Source of the DNA: Bacteroidales bacterium M6
Lineage (GTDB): Bacteria; Bacteroidota; Bacteroidia; Bacteroidales; Muribaculaceae
Assembly (NCBI GenBank): GCA_001689485.1
Contig: LUJQ01000056.1
Location: 1,406-16,277, forward strand
DNA: 14,872 bases
Reading direction: 5' to 3'
The translations under genes were made by a program, and so were the position numbers. Under the pieces are notes generated by a model that made no database searches, had not been told where the DNA came from, and saw only the letters and a program-made list of their open reading frames with translations. The stretch's first letter is position 1, and the number at the start of each line of letters is the position of its first letter. Positions 5,705 to 13,678 of the stretch are shown here, in pieces.

Positions 5705-7020
5705 GCAGCAGTCTATACGGAGCACTTGCCTACAACGGAGAGAAAATAAATGAAGAACACGGGCGTGTATTGGGCGCCAATAAGATTGTATTGCCGGCAG
5801 ACGGCAATATAAATATTGGAGCGATGACAGAGAACTTCAAGGCTTTTATGCCCAAAATGGGTAGGACAAAGAAGCCGGTTCTCCATATCTCACTCAATCC
5901 GCATCCCGATGACAGGCTCACGGATCAGGATTTTGAAATCCTTGCCCGCGAGTATCTCGACAAGCTCGGTTTCGGCGAACAGCCATACATTATATATAAG
6001 CACGAGGACATCGATCGGCACCATATTCATATAGTTACGGTCAATGTCAACGAGCAGGGCAAACGCCTTGACCAGTCTTTTCTATTCCGAAGGAGCAAGA
6101 AAATTACCAACGAACTTGAAGAGAAATACGGACTCCACAAGGCACAGCGGGAAAAGGTATCACCGGATACTCCTATTACCAAGATTGACCCCAACGGCGA
6201 CATCAAGCGTCAGGTTCAGAATACCGTCAAACTGGTTGGTATGCGTTGGCAGTTCCAGAGCATAGGCGAATATAACGCCATACTCGGACTGTATAATGTC
6301 AAATGCGAATTGACCGACGGCAAAGTCAATGGCCGCGAATATCACGGTCTGGTCTATTTTGCAACTGATGACAACGGCACTACCATAGCCACACCTCTCA
6401 AAGCCTCACGACTCGGCAAGTTTGCAAGCAGAACAGCCATTGAGAATAAATTTGAGCGCGACAAGGAAAAAATCGACATCAAGCCAACAAAGCGGCTTGT
6501 ATCGGATGCTATGGCGGCATCCACCGGTAAGGACGACTTCATTGCCAAGCTCAAAGAGAAAGGCATTGATCTCGTGCTCCGGTATAATGATGATGGCAGA
6601 TTATATGGTGCCACATACGTTGACCATAACAATCATGTCTCGCTCAACGGTTCCCGTCTCGGCAGGGAGTTTTCTGCCAATGCGCTTCATCTCTGGTTCT
6701 ACGACCCGTTGGCAAAACCTTTGGTTCAGCCACAACCGAATCAGACCCAGGGACAGCAGACAGCACCTCCCAATGGCGGACAGCAGTCTCAGGCAACTGG
6801 CGGACAACAGCAAAATACAGGCCCGGCTCCGAATCAACAGACTCAGCAACCTCTGCAAAGCCAACAGCGTCAGACTTCCTCAAATTCTTACGACTTCGAT
6901 TTCGACCCGGTATTGCCGGGACTCGGACTATTCCAGACAGGACCGGACTTCGACCCTGCGGAAGAAGCCTTCGCACGTCGTGCGCGTAAGAAGAAAAAGA
7001 AGAAAGGTCGCGGACTGTAA
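5683..7020 (+). CDS. mobB: MobB relaxase (MOBP-type, relaxase/mobilization nuclease domain)
   Basis: A 445-residue relaxase that would nick oriT, stay covalently bound to the 5' end and lead the strand into the recipient. The N-terminus MVAKISIGSSLYGALAYNG offers Tyr12 and Tyr17 as catalytic candidates. HISLNPHPDD at 68-77 and the histidine motif HEDIDRHHIHIVTVNV at 107-122 (H107, H114, H116) form the metal-binding site of the Relaxase (PF03432) family. A second, less conserved region follows to about 350. Residues 358-400 are a Gln/Pro/Gly-rich low-complexity linker, then an Asp/Phe segment. The protein ends in a strongly basic tail with six consecutive Lys (RRARKKKKKKGRGL, 432-445), suited to DNA binding or secretion recognition (inference). 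It is intact. Confidence 0.95.
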   Translation: MVAKISIGSSLYGALAYNGEKINEEHGRVLGANKIVLPADGNINIGAMTENFKAFMPKMGRTKKPVLHISLNPHPDDRLTDQDFEILAREYLDKLGFGEQPYIIYKHEDIDRHHIHIVTVNVNEQGKRLDQSFLFRRSKKITNELEEKYGLHKAQREKVSPDTPITKIDPNGDIKRQVQNTVKLVGMRWQFQSIGEYNAILGLYNVKCELTDGKVNGREYHGLVYFATDDNGTTIATPLKASRLGKFASRTAIENKFERDKEKIDIKPTKRLVSDAMAASTGKDDFIAKLKEKGIDLVLRYNDDGRLYGATYVDHNNHVSLNGSRLGREFSANALHLWFYDPLAKPLVQPQPNQTQGQQTAPPNGGQQSQATGGQQQNTGPAPNQQTQQPLQSQQRQTSSNSYDFDFDPVLPGLGLFQTGPDFDPAEEAFARRARKKKKKKGRGL

Positions 7021-7053
7021 AAGTCATTCACCCTCAAAGCAAACAGACAAACA

Positions 7054-9036
7054 ATGTCCCAACAAGAAGATGATCTCAGGGCACTGGCGAAAATCATGGA
7101 TTTTCTCCGTGCCACAAGCATCGTTCTGGTCATAATCAATATCTATTGGTTTTGTCCGGAACTACACCCATCCAATCCCGACGGTTTCTTTACCGTCATC
7201 GATAAGGTGCTGAACGGTTTCGACCGCTCATGCCATCTGTTCAGGTCGCAATATACCTCCAAGTGGTTCGCTTTGCTTCTGCTCGCACTGTCGTGTTTCG
7301 GCACAAGGGGCGTGAAGAACGAGGATATAACATGGCGTACCATCTGGATATTCCTCGGCATCGGCGTAGTATTGTATTTCATGCCGAAGTTTCACTACAC
7401 CTTATATATAATGTGTAGCGCAGCTGGCTTCATCTGCCTGCTCATGGCGGGCAACTGGATGAGCCGATTGCTGAAGAATAATCTGATGAACGACGTATTC
7501 AACAATGAAAACGAGTCCTTCCAACAGGAGACACGTAAAATCAAGAATGAATACTCGATAAACCTACCCACCAGATTCTACTACAAGAAGAAGTGGAATG
7601 ACGGATGGATAAATGTTGTCAACCCCTTTAGGGCGACAATCGTACTGGGCACACCCGGTTCGGGAAAGTCGTATGCGGTCGTGAATAACTTCCTCAAACA
7701 GCAGATTGAAAAAGGTTTCGCGCTTTACTGCTACGACTTCAAATTCGCGGACCTCAGTACCATCGTCTATAATCACTTCCTGAAGAACAAAGACAAATAT
7801 CCCAAAGGAGCCAAGTTCTATGTGATAAACTTCGATGATCCCAGACGGAGCCACCGATGCAACCCTATTGCGCCGGCGTTCATGACTGACATAGCGGACG
7901 CATACGAATCGGCGTACACTATAATGCTCAATCTCAACAAAACGTGGATTCAGAAACAAGGCGATTTCTTCGTGGAATCGCCTATAATTCTGCTGGCGAG
8001 TATTATATGGTATCTCAAACTCTACAAAGGCGGTATCTACTGTACCTTCCCTCATGCCATCGAGTTCCTTAACCGCCGGTATGAGGACATCTTCCCGATA
8101 CTCTCCTCATATCCGGAGCTGGAGAACTATCTGTCTCCGTTCATGGACGCATGGCAGGGAGGAGCCGCAGACCAGTTGCAGGGTCAGATTGCATCGGCAA
8201 AGATTCCTTTGTCGCGTATGATCTCGCCACAACTATACTGGGTAATGTCAGGCAATGATTTTACCCTCGACATAAACAACCCTCAGGCTCCGAAGATACT
8301 CTGTGTCGGTAATAACCCTGACCGCCAGAATATCTACGGTGCGGCTCTCGGTCTTTACAATTCCCGAATAGTCAAGCTCATCAACAAGAAAGGTATGCTG
8401 AAATCGGGTGTGGTGATAGATGAGTTACCAACCATCTATTTCAAGGGACTCGACAACCTCATTGCTACGGCACGAAGCAACAAGGTCGCCGTGTGCCTCG
8501 GCTTCCAGGACTTCTCCCAGTTGGAACGTGACTACGGCAAGCCGGAGGCGGCGGTGGTGATGAACACCGTCGGCAATATATTCTCCGGGCAGGTCGTGGG
8601 ATCAACCGCCAAAACGCTGTCCGAGCGTTTCGGCAAGGTCCTCCAGAAGCGTCAGTCTATATCCATCAACCGGCAGGATGTATCGACATCTATCAACACG
8701 CAGATGGATAGCCTCATTCCGCCGAGTAAAATCAGCGGACTGTCGCAGGGTATGTTTGTCGGTGCCGTCTCCGATAACTTCGGAGAACGCATCGAGCAGA
8801 AAATCTTCCATGCCGAGATTGTAGTGGACAGTGAGAAAGTCAAGTCTGAAGAAAAGGCGTACAAGCAACTTCCCATCGTCACCAATTTCATTGATGAAAA
8901 CGGCGATGATGTTATGGAAAGTGCCATACAGACCAACTACCGTGCCATCAAGGAGCAAGTGAAAAAGATAGTCGCCGAAGAGAAAATGCGCATTGCCGCC
9001 GACCCTGAACTGCGTCATCTTCTCGATTTGAAGTAA
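7054..9036 (+). CDS. mobC: MobC, VirD4-like type IV coupling protein
   Basis: A 660-residue coupling ATPase that links the relaxosome to the transfer channel at the inner membrane. The N-terminal 135 residues are membrane-spanning, with hydrophobic segments near 20-33, 71-82, 96-110 and 116-132. A Walker A motif GTPGSGKS sits at 199-206, and the Walker B-like GVVIDE lies at 452-457 (Asp456, Glu457), followed by LPTIYFKGLDNLIATARSN as in the TraG/TraD coupling family. The AAVVMNTVGNIFSGQV region near 500 fits the C-terminal TraM-recognition type segment. A charged C-terminus with EEKMRIAADPELRHLLD ends the protein. It begins 34 bases after the relaxase stop in the same operon. CTn341 names this gene mobC; it is required there for full transfer. 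Confidence 0.94.
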   Translation: MSQQEDDLRALAKIMDFLRATSIVLVIINIYWFCPELHPSNPDGFFTVIDKVLNGFDRSCHLFRSQYTSKWFALLLLALSCFGTRGVKNEDITWRTIWIFLGIGVVLYFMPKFHYTLYIMCSAAGFICLLMAGNWMSRLLKNNLMNDVFNNENESFQQETRKIKNEYSINLPTRFYYKKKWNDGWINVVNPFRATIVLGTPGSGKSYAVVNNFLKQQIEKGFALYCYDFKFADLSTIVYNHFLKNKDKYPKGAKFYVINFDDPRRSHRCNPIAPAFMTDIADAYESAYTIMLNLNKTWIQKQGDFFVESPIILLASIIWYLKLYKGGIYCTFPHAIEFLNRRYEDIFPILSSYPELENYLSPFMDAWQGGAADQLQGQIASAKIPLSRMISPQLYWVMSGNDFTLDINNPQAPKILCVGNNPDRQNIYGAALGLYNSRIVKLINKKGMLKSGVVIDELPTIYFKGLDNLIATARSNKVAVCLGFQDFSQLERDYGKPEAAVVMNTVGNIFSGQVVGSTAKTLSERFGKVLQKRQSISINRQDVSTSINTQMDSLIPPSKISGLSQGMFVGAVSDNFGERIEQKIFHAEIVVDSEKVKSEEKAYKQLPIVTNFIDENGDDVMESAIQTNYRAIKEQVKKIVAEEKMRIAADPELRHLLDLK

Positions 9037-9205
9037 AACCGGGCTGAAAAGTACCCGGATAATGCCAACCGGATAATGGAAATTTAAGCTTCAATACTGC
9101 ACAAAACATCTTTGATTTCAGCGAGTTAACCACTCACTGAAATTTTCATTACGCAATCGCTACCCGGTTGAAAGCTACCGTGGAAATTAACTTTTGTCGG
9201 CTCTG
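9037..9205. repeat. mobC-to-HTH gap with CCGGATAATG direct repeats
   Basis: CCGGATAATG occurs twice, at 9055-9064 and 9069-9078. The same 10-mer is present in inverted orientation in the tra leader (CATTATCCGG, 4588-4597). A CCGGG/CCCGG inverted repeat (9039-9043 and 9054-9058) follows the mobC stop. ATTTCAG/CTGAAAT lies at 9115-9121 and 9137-9143. The stretch around 9041-9090 (CCGGGCTGAAAAGTACC ... TGGAAATTTAA) is loosely echoed at 9164-9190 (CCCGGTTGAAAGCTACC ... TGGAAATTAA). No clear T-run terminator is visible. The gap may hold the end of mobABC transcription and control sites for the next operon. Confidence 0.5.
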
Positions 9206-9213
9206 TAATTTTG
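9206..9213 (+). promoter_or_regulatory. Promoter -7 box for the downstream accessory operon
   Basis: TAATTTTG matches the Bacteroidetes -7 element and continues as TAATTTTGCATCGT. This is nearly identical to the mob promoter box at 4948 (TAACTTTGCATCGT). The start codon at 9241 follows after a short A-rich leader ending in CGAAAAAA. A correctly spaced -33 TTTG is not seen; the nearest TTTG (9193-9196) is too close. Confidence 0.5.
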
Positions 9214-9240
9214 CATCGTAAGTTTTAATCGACGAAAAAA

Positions 9241-9747
9241 ATGGATATAACTACGATACAAGATAAAAGTACTGTCACCATTGTGATAACCGCTAAGCAA
9301 GCCGGTGACTTTATAAGTCTTCTCACCCGCATTGCGGATGGTATGGACAGGTTGGCGATCAATGCGGTGCCACCGCCCATGCTGCCCGAAAAGCCACAAG
9401 AGACGTATGGCATTAGACCGGATGCCATGTATCCCGAATGGCAAGTACAGAAGATTTTCTCTTGCAGCGATAAGACTCTCCGTAAATGGCGCAAACTGTA
9501 CGGACTACGCGCTTATCAAAGCAAATCAGGCACAAAAGGCTCCCGAATCTGGTATTGCGGTCAAGACCTGATAGATTTCTTCCGGGAGTTTGCCGTGGCT
9601 TTGGGTATCAAACACCCTAAGCCGATAGAAAAAGAGGTCCCCACGGGACAAATCTGTGAACCTCCAAAACATCTGACAATTCAAGATGCAAGAACAAGAT
9701 TTGAAGAAACAAGACGCAGTGATTGCCCACAACAGCCAGACGGGTGA
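9241..9747 (+). CDS. Helix-turn-helix DNA-binding protein, first gene of accessory operon
   Basis: A 168-residue protein. Residues 1-40 are helical and may dimerise. Residues 66-117 form a winged helix-turn-helix of the excisionase/MerR-like kind: EWQVQKIFSCSDKTLRKWRK, then YGLRAYQ, a SGTKGSRIWY wing and GQDLIDFFREF. Such proteins occur near mobilization and excision modules of Bacteroides elements and usually regulate transcription or act as DNA-bending accessory factors; which applies here is unknown. The start follows an A-rich leader and a -7 box. The last 62 bases overlap the next gene in another frame, and the final 35 residues (after about 130) look like non-conserved read-through, so the functional protein may be shorter in relatives. 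Confidence 0.75.
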   Translation: MDITTIQDKSTVTIVITAKQAGDFISLLTRIADGMDRLAINAVPPPMLPEKPQETYGIRPDAMYPEWQVQKIFSCSDKTLRKWRKLYGLRAYQSKSGTKGSRIWYCGQDLIDFFREFAVALGIKHPKPIEKEVPTGQICEPPKHLTIQDARTRFEETRRSDCPQQPDG

Positions 9748-11137
9748 GTCCGGCGTGGTGACCGGAATAAAACCTGACGGTACACCACAGATGGAAGACC
9801 CCGCAAAGGCAGCTAAATTCCTGACATTCGACCGACACGCCGACATTCTCGACAACTTTCTGCGAAACTTCACCGCCCAGTGTAAGAATCCGACAATCTT
9901 CGGCTTCTTCAAGGTGCCGGCAGACCAAGTCCCGACAATGGGCTTCGCTGTCAACCAGATGGTGCAGAATCCCGATATGCCCGGAGCGAAGGATATGCTC
10001 GCCGAGGTAAAGGTGAAGATGCCCGACGGCGCACCGAAATCGGCGCAGAAGGAAACGGTCTCCGAGACTGTCAATCCGGTACCGGATACCGCCCAGACTC
10101 AGGAACCCCAACGCTTCAAGCAGATTGACGAATCCAAAATCAACTGGGACAATCTCGCGGCATGGGGTATTACCAAGGAGTCAATCGGTGAGCAAAATCT
10201 TCGCAACATGGTCAACAACCGGATGTCCGACCTCGTGAAAGTCACTCCGACTTTCGGCAATGAGAAATATGAGCTGGAGGCTCGACTCTCACTGCACGAG
10301 AATCCCGACGGAAGTATCAAGGTGGTTCCTCATTTCATCCGTCAGGAACCCAATCTCAACGATGAGTTTCACGGCGTGAAATTCACGAAGGAGGACAAGG
10401 AGATGCTGAAGGCTACCGGCAACCTCGGCAGGGTCATCGACCTGAAAGACGCAAAAGGGAACACAATTCCCAGCTACGTCAGCATAGACCGCAAGACCAA
10501 CGAGCTTATTGCTCTCCCGGTATCGGCTCTCTATATACGCAACAAAATCGGAGAGACGGAACTGACACCGAAGGAAATCGGATTGCTGAAATCGGGCAAA
10601 CAGCTCCATAAGGAGGTGACGCTCAAAGACGGCAAGACTTTCCCGGCAGTCCTTCAGGTGAGTGCGGCAGAGCAAAAAGCGGAGTTCGTACCCGTCCATG
10701 CCCGCCTCAGTCAGCAGAGGTCTCAGTTCCAAGACCAGAAGCAGGAGGCACCCGCCGAAAAGAATACCAACAACTGGGTTCTGAACGATGGCAGCATCAA
10801 GCCTCTCGGCAAATGGAAGGGGGTAGAGTTCTCCGACCAGCAGAAAGCGGACTATGTCGCAGGAAAGACCATCAAGGTCGATGGCGTCCCGGATGCCAAA
10901 GGTGTGCCAAGCACCATCTACATCCGCTTCAATCCCGACAAACAGCGTCCTTACACCTACAACTCCGACCCCGACAATGCCAAGGTCATCACGCCGGCGG
11001 AGGAGAGCAAGACGCAGGTTGCGGTCAATTCGCAGGGCAAGACCAACGAGGCGACCAAAGGATTGAAGGAACCTCTCGAACAGGGGCAGACACAGCCCAA
11101 ACCGGAACAGAAAAAGAAGTCAGGGCAGAAGCTCTAA
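9686..11137 (+). CDS. DUF4099/DUF3945 domain protein of conjugative elements
   Basis: A 483-residue soluble protein. The first 145 residues include KNPTIFGFFKVPADQVP and a variable linker. A DUF4099-type domain begins near 145 (INWDNLAAWGITKESIG) and has the ARLSLHENPDGSIKVVPHFI block near 200. DUF3945-type units of about 50 residues follow near 231 (FTKEDKEMLKATGNLGRVID), 292 (LTPKEIGLLKSGKQLHKEV) and 381 (FSDQQKADYVAGKTIKVDG). All share a helix, a Gly-containing turn and a Lys/Asp-Gly strand pattern. The C-terminus is polar, with Gln, Lys and Glu. In Bacteroides conjugative elements this family usually sits directly before a topoisomerase gene, as here. Biochemical function is unknown to me; a DNA-associated role is only suggested by context. 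Confidence 0.85.
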   Translation: MQEQDLKKQDAVIAHNSQTGESGVVTGIKPDGTPQMEDPAKAAKFLTFDRHADILDNFLRNFTAQCKNPTIFGFFKVPADQVPTMGFAVNQMVQNPDMPGAKDMLAEVKVKMPDGAPKSAQKETVSETVNPVPDTAQTQEPQRFKQIDESKINWDNLAAWGITKESIGEQNLRNMVNNRMSDLVKVTPTFGNEKYELEARLSLHENPDGSIKVVPHFIRQEPNLNDEFHGVKFTKEDKEMLKATGNLGRVIDLKDAKGNTIPSYVSIDRKTNELIALPVSALYIRNKIGETELTPKEIGLLKSGKQLHKEVTLKDGKTFPAVLQVSAAEQKAEFVPVHARLSQQRSQFQDQKQEAPAEKNTNNWVLNDGSIKPLGKWKGVEFSDQQKADYVAGKTIKVDGVPDAKGVPSTIYIRFNPDKQRPYTYNSDPDNAKVITPAEESKTQVAVNSQGKTNEATKGLKEPLEQGQTQPKPEQKKKSGQKL

Positions 11138-11149
11138 TCAGCTGATACT

Positions 11150-11187
11150 CACACCAAGGCTCGCAGGTGTGAAAGCATCTGCGAGCC
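11150..11187 (+). promoter_or_regulatory. Two interleaved inverted repeats (possible pseudoknot or RNA switch) before the topoisomerase gene
   Basis: CACACC (11150-11155) pairs with GGTGTG (11166-11171). GGCTCGCAG (11158-11166) pairs perfectly with CTGCGAGCC (11179-11187). The second left arm lies in the loop of the first hairpin, so the two stems can form either an H-type pseudoknot or two competing hairpins. The structure sits in the 110-base gap between the DUF4099 gene and the topoisomerase homologue. No T-run follows, so a plain terminator is less likely. Confidence 0.55.
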
Positions 11188-11247
11188 ATTCTTATACCCT
11201 TTCCGGAACAATGAAATTCAAATCAAAAACCACAAACACAAATAGTT

Positions 11248-13248
11248 ATGATTACAATCATCGCCCAAAATAAGACAACCGCACTCGCAATCGCACGTGC
11301 CACCGCCAACGATGACGAAGGCAACCGCTACTTCTACGGCAGCAAGTATTACATCACCTGGATGACTCCCAAGATGGTGGAAATCTCGACCCCTCGCGGT
11401 CAGGCATCCTACTGGTTCCGCGACCAGAGCTTCCCGCACCTCCCCAAGTATCTCACTCTCGGCGTCACCACTCGCTACCGTCAGAACGGCGAATCCATGA
11501 CTCCCGAAGCAAACGCACAGCTCGACATCATCAAGTCGCTGCTTGCCAAGAGTGAAAGCATCATCGTGGCAGTCGAACCCACACAGGAAGGAGAAATGAG
11601 TTTCCGCTATCTCTACTCCTATCTGCGTTGCACGCTCCCTTACAGCCGTGCCATCATCAACGACCTGACAATGAAAGGTCTCAACCGCGCAATATCCTAT
11701 ACTATGCCGGCAGAGAACTACGACAAGTGGTATCAGGCGGCTCGACTCCGGGATGAGGCGGACTGGCTCGTGGGTGTGAATGCCCGTCGCGCTCTCGCTT
11801 TCGCCGCCGGCCGTGGCACTTACCGCATCGGACGCACAAGCGCATCCGTCCTGAAGATGATTGCTGACCGTAACCTTATGGTCAAGTGTGCCGAGCAGAC
11901 ATCCGCCAACTACACGACTATCGCAATCAAGGACCGCGAGGGAAACATCTTCCCGTTCCGCAGCATCGATCCCAACGATGTTTCTCCTAAGTCCACATCC
12001 GAGGTCAAGGTCATCTCCGTGGAGAAGATTGAGGCAAAAGTCAAGACTCCCAAGCTCTACAATCTCATCAACCTCCAGCTTGACGCGGCACGCATCTTCG
12101 GCATGACCCCGCTGCGCACCTATGAGGCGGCTCATCGTCTCTTCGGGAGAAAACTCATCTCTTTTCCCGTAGCCGCCGGCAGTACCGTTCCTCAGCGCAA
12201 GTATCAGGAATGCCGCAAGGTACTGGAGAAGATGCTCTCTTACAGCAACTACGCTTCCGTGGCAATGGCGAATATCGGCGTGGCTCCCGGTCGAGCAGTC
12301 GATAAGAGCAAGTACGGCACTCACGGCATTGTGGCTACCGGCGTGCCTCCTCTGGTTCTCGATGACGACATGAGCCGCATCTATCATCTCATCGTCAAGA
12401 GGATGTATCAGGCATTCAGCAAGGACGCTGTGGTTATCCGTACCCGTGTCATCATTGAGTGCGAGGGCGTCCGCTACGAATGGAGAGGCGAAGCCTACAG
12501 GACCAAAGGCTGGCACTCGCTCTTCCCCGATACGCTGATGAAATCCCAGCCGATGCCTGTACTCTCCGAAGGTGAGGCGACAGACATCTTCTCAACCGGT
12601 TCTTGTACCGCAAAATCTCCGATGCCCGAAGACTACACGGACGCCACTCTCATCGAGGATCTTCTTGCAATACGTGGCACAGTCTATTCTGACGGAATTG
12701 CCAAAGACATCGTCCATCTGGAATCCAGCGGTCTCATCGAGCGCGACGCATGGGGTCACCTTTCGCTCACCACCAAGGGCCGTCTGCTTTACGGTATCAT
12801 CAAGGGAATGAAGATTGCCGACATCGGCGAGGTGGTCAAGGTGGACAATCTGATGAGAGAAGTTGCCCGTGATGTACTCTCAACGAGTGCATACGACAAC
12901 CAGCTCAAACAGTTCACACGTGACGTGACGGCAGGAATTCTCGCCTCGGCAAAGCTCTTCCCCAGAATGGAGGAAGACATCCCATGCCCTCACTGCTCAG
13001 AGGGAGTGATGAAGACTTTCGGCAGAGTGGCTATGTGCGACAATCCGGACTGCGGCCACTATGTGTTCCGCCAGTTCTACGGCGTCACGCTCACCCACGA
13101 GGAACTCGCATCGCTCGTCAAGACCGGCTCGACACCGTTCATCGGAGGTTTCCGTGCCCGTAGCGGCAAGACCTTCAAAGCCCAAGTGATAATCAACGCC
13201 GCCGGGAATACACAGGTGGTCAGCAAAAACAAATCCGAAAACGCCTAA
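11248..13248 (+). CDS. Type IA topoisomerase (topo III-like) homologue with a degenerate active site
   Basis: A 666-residue protein with the full topo III-like layout: TOPRIM at about 1-130, the ADWLVGVNARRAL block at 171-183, GRTSASVLKMI at 195-205, LYNLINLQLDAARIFGMTP near 270-288 and a C-terminal zinc finger (C580, C583, C597, C602). The GFRARSGKTFKAQV tail is also present. The catalytic residues are changed. The invariant Glu of IAEKP is Gln7 (IAQNK). The DxDxxGE acidic pair is Glu110/Thr112 (EPTQEGE). The ITYPRTDS motif with the active-site Tyr reads ISFPVAAGS, putting Phe306 at the Tyr position. The reading frame is clean. I infer a DNA-binding protein unable to cleave and rejoin DNA by the usual chemistry. 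It belongs to the accessory operon; the DUF1896 gene follows after 12 bases. Confidence 0.88.
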   Translation: MITIIAQNKTTALAIARATANDDEGNRYFYGSKYYITWMTPKMVEISTPRGQASYWFRDQSFPHLPKYLTLGVTTRYRQNGESMTPEANAQLDIIKSLLAKSESIIVAVEPTQEGEMSFRYLYSYLRCTLPYSRAIINDLTMKGLNRAISYTMPAENYDKWYQAARLRDEADWLVGVNARRALAFAAGRGTYRIGRTSASVLKMIADRNLMVKCAEQTSANYTTIAIKDREGNIFPFRSIDPNDVSPKSTSEVKVISVEKIEAKVKTPKLYNLINLQLDAARIFGMTPLRTYEAAHRLFGRKLISFPVAAGSTVPQRKYQECRKVLEKMLSYSNYASVAMANIGVAPGRAVDKSKYGTHGIVATGVPPLVLDDDMSRIYHLIVKRMYQAFSKDAVVIRTRVIIECEGVRYEWRGEAYRTKGWHSLFPDTLMKSQPMPVLSEGEATDIFSTGSCTAKSPMPEDYTDATLIEDLLAIRGTVYSDGIAKDIVHLESSGLIERDAWGHLSLTTKGRLLYGIIKGMKIADIGEVVKVDNLMREVARDVLSTSAYDNQLKQFTRDVTAGILASAKLFPRMEEDIPCPHCSEGVMKTFGRVAMCDNPDCGHYVFRQFYGVTLTHEELASLVKTGSTPFIGGFRARSGKTFKAQVIINAAGNTQVVSKNKSENA

Positions 13249-13260
13249 ACAGCTACAATT

Positions 13261-13677
13261 ATGAAAAATACGCTCGACGCATACATCCGTTTCCTGTCAA
13301 ACTTTCTCTCTCGCAACAACTATCCGGAGGCAGAGGATCTCAGCTTCATCAACGCCCGAGCAGACCAGGCATACGAGTTGTTCTGGGAGGCGCGACGCGG
13401 AGGGGTGGATGTGCCCACCGCCGAGGAACTGGCTATGATAGCACTCATGCAGGGCTATGAGTCCGACTCCTTCGACACACTCGTCAGGGAAATCCTCTCC
13501 GACTACTGCCCGGAAGAAGGTTACGACTTCTTCATCTCCGATATGGATGATGTCCTCGAAGAGTACCGTGTGCGGTATTCTCCCGACCTGTACCCCGTGT
13601 ATTCGGTAGAGTATGAGGCATTCAAGGCCGAGCTACTCGGCGTAATCGACGACTACTTCACAACCTATTTCCACTGA
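13261..13677 (+). CDS. DUF1896 family protein
   Basis: A 138-residue acidic protein. FINARADQAYELFWEARRGG at about 29-48 and the following AEELAMIALMQGYESDSFDT block match DUF1896, a family found almost only in Bacteroidetes mobile elements just downstream of the topoisomerase gene. The C-terminal half is rich in Asp, Glu and Tyr, ending in VIDDYFTTYFH. No catalytic motif or membrane segment is visible. It follows the topoisomerase homologue by 12 bases, and its stop lies 1 base before the methylase start, so it is co-translated with both. Its strong acidity would suit a protein partner or a DNA mimic, but that is speculation from composition alone. Confidence 0.75.
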   Translation: MKNTLDAYIRFLSNFLSRNNYPEAEDLSFINARADQAYELFWEARRGGVDVPTAEELAMIALMQGYESDSFDTLVREILSDYCPEEGYDFFISDMDDVLEEYRVRYSPDLYPVYSVEYEAFKAELLGVIDDYFTTYFH

Positions 13678-13678
13678 T

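Noticed and set aside
6422..7135. 237-residue plus-strand frame overlapping mobB and mobC
   Set aside because: Ser/Arg-rich out-of-frame shadow of the relaxase C-terminus; both real genes are well supported.
7564..8055. 163-residue minus-strand frame inside mobC
   Set aside because: Antisense to the Walker A region of a clear coupling ATPase, with no domain or promoter.
9115..9143. Intrinsic terminator after mobC
   Set aside because: The 7-bp inverted repeat has a 15-base loop and only a short run of four Ts, too weak to call a terminator.
11218..12516. 432-residue open frame on the minus strand opposite the topoisomerase homologue
   Set aside because: It lies fully antisense to a recognised family with conserved blocks, has no recognisable domain, and is explained by the GC-rich third positions of the true gene.
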